Origin: Cognatazoarcus sp050303815
GTDB lineage: Bacteria; Pseudomonadota; Gammaproteobacteria; Burkholderiales; Rhodocyclaceae
Direction of reading: 5' to 3'
NCBI GenBank assembly: GCA_050303815.1
Contig: JBNLCM010000126.1
Span: forward strand, 1-64,000
Length of the DNA stretch: 64,000 nucleotides
Shown: piece by piece, positions 58,569-64,000 of the stretch
How positions within the stretch are numbered: position 1 is the first letter of the stretch
How the letters are laid out: the number at the start of each line of letters is the position of its first letter
The notes under the pieces: model-generated
Database searches by the model: none
Told to the model about the DNA's origin: nothing
What the model saw: only the letters and a program-made list of their open reading frames with translations
Made by a program: the position numbers and the translations under genes

Positions 58569-59357
58569 ATGACGAGATACGAAGAAGTGGTCCACCGGCG
58601 CCCTCTCGAACGCCTCGCGCCGGGAGGCCGGATAGGCGTCATCTCGCTGGCGACGGACTTCAACATCGAGCAGGACTTGCGCCGCATCCTGCCGTCGGAC
58701 GTCGAGATCTTCACCAGCCGCGTGCGCAACGTCAATCCGCTGACGATCGAAAACCTGCGCTCCATGGCGCCAGGCATCAGCGCCGCGGCCGACTCGATCC
58801 TGCCCGGCACGAAGCTTGACGTGGTGATCTATGCCTGCACCTCGGGCACCGTAGCGATCGGCATCGACCGCATCGCCGAACTGGTCCGGAAAGCGCGCCC
58901 CGGAGTGGCCGTGAGCAATCCGGTGAGCGCCGCTTTGAACGCATTCGAGAGGCTGGCGGCGCGCCGCATCTCGATGCTCACCCCCTATACCACTGCGGTA
59001 AACCAGGAAGTTGCAGCGCTGTTTTCAGGCAAGGGCTACGAGGTGTTGAACATCGCCGGCTTCGGCTTCGAGGATGACACCGCGATGACCTACATCGATC
59101 CACAAGACATCGTCGAGGCCGCAGTCGAGTGCTGCGACCCGTCCGCCGACCTGCTCTTCGTGTCCTGCACGGCGCTGCGCGTGGCGGGCGTGATCGACCA
59201 GATCGAAGCCCGACTCGGAAAGCCCGTGGTAAGCAGCAACCAGGCACTGGCTTGGCACAGCCTGCGTCTGGCGGGCCATGCCAAGCCGGTGGCCGGTTTC
59301 GGAACCCTGATGAAGCACACCGCCGCCATCCCGAGTTCGTCCTCGAGCGCAAACTAA
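58569..59357 (+). CDS. EutA-like Asp/Glu racemase-superfamily enzyme
   Basis: 262-residue cytoplasmic enzyme of the maleate isomerase/arylmalonate decarboxylase/EutA group. It has the two-cysteine catalytic layout of the superfamily: Cys90 in YACTSGTVAIG and Cys200 in FVSCTALR, with SNPVSAAL and SSNQALAWH segments in the usual places. EutA of ectoine utilisation belongs here, but the exact reaction cannot be read from sequence. It starts the rightward unit with the M20 gene 32 bp on. Confidence 0.78.
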   Translation: MTRYEEVVHRRPLERLAPGGRIGVISLATDFNIEQDLRRILPSDVEIFTSRVRNVNPLTIENLRSMAPGISAAADSILPGTKLDVVIYACTSGTVAIGIDRIAELVRKARPGVAVSNPVSAALNAFERLAARRISMLTPYTTAVNQEVAALFSGKGYEVLNIAGFGFEDDTAMTYIDPQDIVEAAVECCDPSADLLFVSCTALRVAGVIDQIEARLGKPVVSSNQALAWHSLRLAGHAKPVAGFGTLMKHTAAIPSSSSSAN

Positions 59358-59389
59358 CCGCCCGGCACCCCTCAAACGGAACCAGAACG

Positions 59390-60553
59390 ATGAGCCTTAC
59401 GCAGCCACACCTGGCGGCCCAGATGACCGAATGGCGTCGCCACATCCACCAGTTCCCGGAATGTGCTTTCGACGTCGACGAGACGGCCGCTTTCATCGCC
59501 TCCAAGCTGGAAAGCTTCGGTCTGGAGGTCGTGCGCGGCATCGGCAAGAGCGGGCTAGTGGCCACGCTGCGCTGCGGCGACGGCCAGGCCAGCATCGGTC
59601 TTCGCGCCGACATGGATGCACTGCACATCCGCGAGCAGAACGAATTCCCTCACCGCTCCCGGCATGAGGGGCGGATGCATGCCTGCGGCCATGACGGCCA
59701 CTCCGCGATGCTGATGGGCGCTGCCTGCGAGTTGGCCGCCCGGCGCGACTTCAACGGCACCGTGCATTTCATCTTTCAGCCCGACGAAGAGCACGGCAAG
59801 GGCGCGCAGGCGATGATCGACGACGGGCTGTTCGAGCGCTTCCCGATGGATGCGGTGTATGGCCTGCACAACCTGCCCGGCCTGCCCGAAGGGAGCTTCA
59901 CGATCCGCCCCGGCTCGCTGATGGCCAGCGAGAGCAGCTTCGAGATCGTCATCGACGGTATCGGCGGTCACGCGGCAATGCCGCACACCGGCGTCGATCC
60001 GCTGGTGATCGGCGCGCAAATCATTCTCGCGCTGCAAACCATCGTCTCGCGAAAGCTCAGCGCGATTCACGAGACTGCGGTGGTCTCGGCGACCGAGTTC
60101 ATCACCAACGGCACCGTCAACGTGATCCCGTCCCAGGTGACGATCAAGGGAGATTGCCGTTGTTTCAGTGAAGCCGCGCTTGCGCGGATCGAGGCCAGCA
60201 TGGCGCGAATCGTCGCCGGCATCTGCGAGTCGGCCGGCGCCAAGCATCGCTTCGAATTCGTCAACACGTTCTATCCGACGGTCAATAGCGAAGCCGAGAC
60301 CCGGCACGCGATCCATGCCGCCGAAGCGGCGCTGGGCGCCGACATGGTGAACGGCGCGTGCGACCCATTCACGATTTCCGAGGATTTCTCGAGCATGCTG
60401 CGCGTCAAGCCGGGCTGCTACGGGCTACTCGGAAACGGTACCGAATCGGTCGGTGGCTGCGCATTGCACAACCCGAAATACGACTTCAACGACCGAATCC
60501 TCGAGAAAGGCGCGCGCTACTGGGTCGAACTGGTCCGCCAGCAACTGCGCTAG
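59390..60553 (+). CDS. M20-family amidohydrolase/aminoacylase
   Basis: 387-residue metal-dependent hydrolase of the hippurate hydrolase/N-acyl-amino acid amidohydrolase group. Metal site residues are MHACGHDGH (Cys99, His101), QPDEEHGKGA (general base Glu and ligand), and HNLPG; the lid domain contains GIGGHAAMPHTG. It removes an acyl group from an N-acyl amino acid or diamino acid. It lies between the EutA-like enzyme and the TRAP binding protein, so its substrate is probably what the TRAP system imports or a product of the M24-family enzyme. Confidence 0.88.
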   Translation: MSLTQPHLAAQMTEWRRHIHQFPECAFDVDETAAFIASKLESFGLEVVRGIGKSGLVATLRCGDGQASIGLRADMDALHIREQNEFPHRSRHEGRMHACGHDGHSAMLMGAACELAARRDFNGTVHFIFQPDEEHGKGAQAMIDDGLFERFPMDAVYGLHNLPGLPEGSFTIRPGSLMASESSFEIVIDGIGGHAAMPHTGVDPLVIGAQIILALQTIVSRKLSAIHETAVVSATEFITNGTVNVIPSQVTIKGDCRCFSEAALARIEASMARIVAGICESAGAKHRFEFVNTFYPTVNSEAETRHAIHAAEAALGADMVNGACDPFTISEDFSSMLRVKPGCYGLLGNGTESVGGCALHNPKYDFNDRILEKGARYWVELVRQQLR

Positions 60554-60601
60554 CACTCATCAACGCATTACCACGCACCCCCGCACTGAAGGAGACACAC
60601 C

Positions 60602-61648
60602 ATGAAAAAACTCATCGCAGCACTCATCGGCATCGGCATGGCATTCGGCGTGCAGGCCGAAACCTGGAAATTTGCCTCCGAGGAGGACAAGACCGATGTT
60701 CAGGACGCCTTCGCGCAAAAATTTGCCGAAGTGATCAAGAAGGAGTCCAAAGGCGACATCAAGGTCCGTATCTATTACTACGGCCAGCTCGGCACCGAAA
60801 ACGACATCGTCGAACTCACCTCGAAGGGGACCGTCCAGTTCGTCTCCGTCGGCACCGGCCACCTGGGCTCGTACGTACCCGAGGCGCAGGCCATCAGCCT
60901 GCCCTATCTGCTCGGCACCGACGAGCCGGTCGTGCGCGAGGTGCTGACCGGCAGCACGACGATCTACAACGACCTCTCGGACAAGTTCGCGAAGGTCAAT
61001 CTGAAACTGCTGACCATGTTCTCCGAAGGCGAGGAAGTGTGGGGCGCCAACAAGGCCATCCGCACGCCGGAGGATTTTGCAAACCAGAAGATTCGCACTT
61101 TCACGTCGACGATTCCGGTCGAGACCTACAAGGTGTTCGGCGCGACCCCGACGCCGCTGTCCTGGGGCGAAGTGTATGGCTCGCTGCAGCTGAAGACCAT
61201 CGACGGCATGGTGAACCCGATCTACTTCATCTACAACGCCAAGTGGCACGAGGTTCAGACCCACCTGATGTTCCCGGGCCAGCAGGTCTACGTCGGCACC
61301 GTGTCGGCCAACCAAAAGTGGTTCAGCGGGCTCTCGCCGGAGAAGCAGGCGATGATCATGAAGGCGACCAAGGAAGGTGAGCAGGCCGCCTACGAGTACC
61401 AGCTCCGCATCAACAAGGAGCACATGGACAAGATCATGAAGGAGCGGCCGAACATGCAGATCGTGAAGCTCACCGAAGCCGAGCGCAAGCGCTTCGAAGA
61501 GCTGAGCACCAAGCTGCACGAGACCTACTACCAGGTCGTCGAGAACGCCTACAAGGATGACGAGAAGGCCGCTGCTCGCGCGGGCGCCGAAAAGATCATC
61601 AAGGGCTTGACCGAGGAAGTCGCAGCAGCCGCTGCCAAGGCCAAGTAA
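60602..61648 (+). CDS. TRAP transporter substrate-binding protein (DctP type)
   Basis: 348-residue periplasmic receptor with a short signal peptide (cleavage near GVQAET). The TRAP signature region contains KIRTFTS, ETYKVFGATPTPLSWGEVYG and IDGMVNPIYF. The arginine that pairs with the substrate carboxylate (KIRTF) is present. From memory, the pattern around VQDAFAQKF, TPLSWGEVYG and NPIYF resembles the ectoine receptor TeaA more than C4-dicarboxylate receptors, which fits the catabolic neighbours. Confidence 0.87.
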   Translation: MKKLIAALIGIGMAFGVQAETWKFASEEDKTDVQDAFAQKFAEVIKKESKGDIKVRIYYYGQLGTENDIVELTSKGTVQFVSVGTGHLGSYVPEAQAISLPYLLGTDEPVVREVLTGSTTIYNDLSDKFAKVNLKLLTMFSEGEEVWGANKAIRTPEDFANQKIRTFTSTIPVETYKVFGATPTPLSWGEVYGSLQLKTIDGMVNPIYFIYNAKWHEVQTHLMFPGQQVYVGTVSANQKWFSGLSPEKQAMIMKATKEGEQAAYEYQLRINKEHMDKIMKERPNMQIVKLTEAERKRFEELSTKLHETYYQVVENAYKDDEKAAARAGAEKIIKGLTEEVAAAAAKAK

Positions 61649-61684
61649 TCCGACGCGGATCGGGCTCGCCCGTCCTTTCCACAA

Positions 61685-61706
61685 GGCCACTGCTCCGGCA
61701 GTGGCC
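61685..61706 (+). other. mRNA hairpin between receptor and permease genes
   Basis: Perfect 8-bp stem (GGCCACTG / CAGTGGCC) with a 6-nt loop and no T-run. In TRAP operons such a structure can protect the upstream receptor transcript and keep it more abundant than the permease message. Confidence 0.5.
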
Positions 61707-61720
61707 CACCGGAGCGCCCC

Positions 61721-62263
61721 ATGAAAAGAATTCTTCAGGGAGTGAGCAAGGTCACCGGGAAGATCGAGGAGGCCATCGTCACGCTCTCGATCGTCCTAAT
61801 CATGATCAACTCCACCGCCAATGCGATGGGGCGGTACTTCTTCGGCAAGAGCATCTTCTTCGCCGAAGAACTCAACCAGTTCCTCATCGTCTCGGTTACG
61901 TTCATCGGCTTCGCCTACGCGGTGCGCAAGGGCCGCAACATCCGCATGACGGCGGTCTATGATTCGCTCGGCCACGGCGCGAAGAAGGCGATCACCATAC
62001 TGATCTCGGCAACGACCTCGGCACTGATGTTCTACTTCGCCTACAAAGCCTATTTCTACGTGCTCGAGCTCAAGGAGATCAACCGGCTGAGCCCGGCCCT
62101 CGAGTTTCCGGTCTACATCATCTACTCGATCATCCCGGTCGGCTTCGTACTGGCCGGCATCCAGTACTTGATCGCGTTCCTGATGAACCTGCTGCACCGT
62201 GAAATCCACCTGTCGTTCGACGTGATCGAGAGCGCATCGCCCGGGCTGGGAGAGTCGATATGA
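61721..62263 (+). CDS. TRAP transporter small membrane subunit (DctQ type)
   Basis: 180-residue protein with four helices. The family pattern GRYFFGKSIFFAEELNQFL and FAYAVRKGRNIRM is seen at about 38-75. It works with the large subunit, which its gene overlaps by ATGA, to drive sodium- or proton-coupled uptake of the receptor-bound solute. Confidence 0.9.
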   Translation: MKRILQGVSKVTGKIEEAIVTLSIVLIMINSTANAMGRYFFGKSIFFAEELNQFLIVSVTFIGFAYAVRKGRNIRMTAVYDSLGHGAKKAITILISATTSALMFYFAYKAYFYVLELKEINRLSPALEFPVYIIYSIIPVGFVLAGIQYLIAFLMNLLHREIHLSFDVIESASPGLGESI

Positions 62264-63603
62264 GCTCGATGATCGATTTCCTCTCCAACGTCATCACCGG
62301 CGAGCTCGACCCCTATGTGATCACCTTCACGCTGGTCACGGTCATGGTCGTGCTGCTGTTCCTCAGCTTTCCGATGATCGTGCCATTGGCCGTGGGTGCC
62401 CTGATCGGCCTGGTGCACTTCTCGGATATCGATACCGGCGTGATCATCCAGCAGATGGTGACCGGCATCTCGCCGAACGCGCTGATCGCGGTACCGATGT
62501 TCATCCTCGCGGCGGACATCATGACGCGAGGTCACACCTCGCAGAACCTGCTCTCTCTGATCGAGGCCTTCGTCGGCCACATGCGCGGCGGCTTGCCGAT
62601 CACGACCTGTCTCGCATGCACGCTGTTCGGCTCGGTGTCGGGATCGACGCAGGCCACGGTGGTGTCGGTCGGCCAGATCATGCGGCCGAAGCTTCTAAAG
62701 GCGGGCTACAACGACAGCTTCATCATCGCCCTGATCATCAACGCCAGCGACATTGCGTTTCTGATTCCGCCCAGCATCGGGCTGATTCTGTACGGCACTC
62801 TGGCCAATGCCAGCGTCGGGGAGCTGTTCATCGCCGGCATCGGGCCCGGAATCGTATTGGCCCTGATGTTTGCAGCGTTCAGCTACGTCTACAGCGTGCG
62901 CCAGGCCGATCGCATCGCGCTGGTCGAAAAAACCACGCTCGAGCAGAAGCTGAAGGCAGTGCGCAAGGCGATGTGGCCGCTCGGATTCCCTGTGCTGATC
63001 GTCGGCGGGATCTACTCGGGCATCGTCACGCCGACCGAGGCGGCATCGTTCTCGGTGCTGTACGCGATCTTTGTGGAATGCTTTGTATACCGCGAACTGG
63101 GGCTGCGCGACGTGCTGGACGCGGCACTCAGCACCGGGCTGATCACCGCCGTGGTGTTCGTGCTGGTCGGCATCGGACAGGCCTTTTCCTGGTACATCTC
63201 GTTCGAGCAGATTCCGCAGTCGCTGCTCGAGCCGCTCGACCTGGCCAGCGCATCGCCCGAGTTCCTGCTGTTCGTGATCGCAGTGTCGTTCTTCGTCGGC
63301 TGCATGTTCGTCGACTCGCTGGTGGTATTGCTGATCCTGACGCCGATCTTCATGCCCGCGGTGGCCGCGGTCGGACTCGATCCGATCCTCGTCGGCGTGC
63401 TGGTCACGCTGCAGATGGCCGTCGGTTCGGCGACCCCGCCGTTCGGCTGCGACATCTTCACCGCGATCGCCATCTTCAATCGACCTTATATGGACGTGAT
63501 CAGAGGCACCTTGCCGTTCATCCTGATCCTGACGCTGATGACCGCGCTGCTGATCTACTTCCCGGGGATTGCACTGCTGCTGCGCGATCTGGCATTCAAG
63601 TAA
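62260..63603 (+). CDS. TRAP transporter large permease subunit (DctM type)
   Basis: 447-residue polytopic permease with about 12 helices and re-entrant loops. DctM features include VPMFILAADIMTRG, GSVSGSTQATVVSVG, PPSIGLILYG, VTPTEAA and VGSATPPFGCDIF. It completes the TRAP operon dctP-Q-M. It is followed 103 bp later by the M24-family gene, likely in the same unit. Confidence 0.93.
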   Translation: MSSMIDFLSNVITGELDPYVITFTLVTVMVVLLFLSFPMIVPLAVGALIGLVHFSDIDTGVIIQQMVTGISPNALIAVPMFILAADIMTRGHTSQNLLSLIEAFVGHMRGGLPITTCLACTLFGSVSGSTQATVVSVGQIMRPKLLKAGYNDSFIIALIINASDIAFLIPPSIGLILYGTLANASVGELFIAGIGPGIVLALMFAAFSYVYSVRQADRIALVEKTTLEQKLKAVRKAMWPLGFPVLIVGGIYSGIVTPTEAASFSVLYAIFVECFVYRELGLRDVLDAALSTGLITAVVFVLVGIGQAFSWYISFEQIPQSLLEPLDLASASPEFLLFVIAVSFFVGCMFVDSLVVLLILTPIFMPAVAAVGLDPILVGVLVTLQMAVGSATPPFGCDIFTAIAIFNRPYMDVIRGTLPFILILTLMTALLIYFPGIALLLRDLAFK

Positions 63604-63706
63604 ACCGGCGCCGGCGCACGGTGCGCAAGCACCGCGGACCGAGCGCGCCGCCGATTTGCCTGCCGCCACCGTCCCCCAACCGGAATGACCATTCATGGGA
63701 GCAAAC

Positions 63707-64000
63707 ATGAGCAACGCCCCGAGTGCGCCCCCGCGCAGCTTCGAGCAGGTGGAGTACGAAACGCGCACCGCCCTGCTGCAGGAACGCATGGCCGCCGCCA
63801 AGCTGGACGCGGTCTTCTTCACCACGGAGCCCGAGTTTCGCTACTTCAGCGGCTTCAAGTCGCAGTTCTGGGAGAGCCCCACACGGCCCTGGTTCCTAGT
63901 GGTTCCGGCGAGCGGACGGCCGATTGCGGTCGTGCCCGAAATCGGCGTCGCGGGATTTGCCGACACCTGGATCGACGACGTACGCAGCTGGCCCTCGCCG
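63707..64000 (+). CDS. M24 (Xaa-Pro peptidase/creatinase) family enzyme, 5' part
   Basis: First 98 residues of a protein cut by the window edge, with GGGAG 6 nt before the ATG at 63707. The N-terminal creatinase-fold pattern is visible: RMAAAKLDAVFFTTEPEFRYFSGF, then PWFLVVPASGRPIAVVPEIG. The catalytic pita-bread domain lies outside. In this context a ring- or amide-opening hydrolase like ectoine hydrolase (DoeA/EutD) is possible, but the visible part also fits dipeptidases. Confidence 0.75.
   Translation, partial: MSNAPSAPPRSFEQVEYETRTALLQERMAAAKLDAVFFTTEPEFRYFSGFKSQFWESPTRPWFLVVPASGRPIAVVPEIGVAGFADTWIDDVRSWPSP

Noticed and set aside
1..64000. Insertion sequences, tRNA genes, rRNA genes
   Set aside because: No transposase motifs or paired terminal inverted repeats, no tRNA cloverleaf and no rRNA-like stretches were recognised by reading.

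Overview
The window looks like chromosomal DNA of a GC-rich, respiratory betaproteobacterium. A Rhodocyclales-type denitrifier or metal respirer is my best guess, inferred from gene content (napAGHBC order, complete Ccm system I, FNR/Dnr-type regulators, many c-type cytochromes) and not from any database match. No rRNA, tRNA, CRISPR array or insertion sequence was recognised. Across the proteins called here I count 50 CXXCH heme-binding motifs, 37 of them between 13.6 and 30.4 kb.

Layout. (1) 1-4 kb: 3' part of a periplasmic nitrate reductase operon (napA fragment, napG, napH, napB, napC). (2) 4.07-6.8 kb: ccmABCDE, the heme-export and heme-chaperone half of cytochrome c maturation system I. 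(3) 6.8-10.7 kb: a nitrosative or low-oxygen response block (monoheme lipoprotein cytochrome, hemerythrin, DUF2249, polytopic membrane protein, Crp/Fnr regulator, SirB-like protein) with two FNR/Dnr-type boxes. (4) 10.8-13.6 kb: a DUF6502-type protein and a secreted DUF5666-type protein with GGTGAP repeats and a long charged tail. (5) 13.6-30.4 kb: a large cytochrome island. It holds two leftward class I multiheme cytochromes and a rightward run of two tetraheme proteins, a PpiC isomerase, a 735-residue predicted outer-membrane beta-barrel, four triheme (c7-like) proteins, three NHL/beta-propeller proteins, a coiled-coil protein and an 11-heme cytochrome. This is the composition expected of a porin-cytochrome conduit for extracellular electron transfer.

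(6) 30.4-34.2 kb: coupled directly to the 11-heme gene are ResB and CcsA/ResC (cytochrome maturation system II), a divergent heme-copper-oxidase-subunit-I-like protein and a TPR protein. (7) 34.2-40.7 kb: the second half of system I (a second ccmD, ccmF, ccmG, ccmH and an enlarged ccmI with a duplicated C-terminal domain), then a Tll0287-like heme protein and a TlpA-like thioredoxin. (8) 40.7-51.8 kb: a sensory block (Sel1 proteins, a histidine kinase and an NtrC-type sigma54 activator, a small cytochrome c, two stand-alone two-component-regulator propellers, a second Crp/Fnr protein, another triheme cytochrome, and a GGDEF/EAL protein with a heme motif in its periplasmic sensor). (9) 52-54.6 kb: small envelope proteins, including a DUF4398-like lipoprotein and an OmpA-type lipoprotein. 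(10) 54.8-56.2 kb: decayed genes (frameshifted TetR regulator, ABC permease remnant). (11) 56.5-64 kb: a catabolic island with a diaminopropionate ammonia-lyase-like enzyme, Lrp regulator, EutA/Asp-Glu-racemase-like enzyme, M20 amidohydrolase, TRAP transporter and the start of an M24 peptidase-family enzyme.

How it fits together. Four sigma54-type (-24/-12) promoter candidates were read from the sequence, three strong and one weaker: before the 17.9-kb tetraheme gene, a divergent pair between the two arms of the cytochrome island, and before the second ccm cluster. The NtrC-type activator at 43 kb is a natural candidate regulator. The inferred picture is a regulated extracellular electron-transfer module with its own cytochrome-assembly machinery and heme-based sensors, next to nitrate respiration genes.
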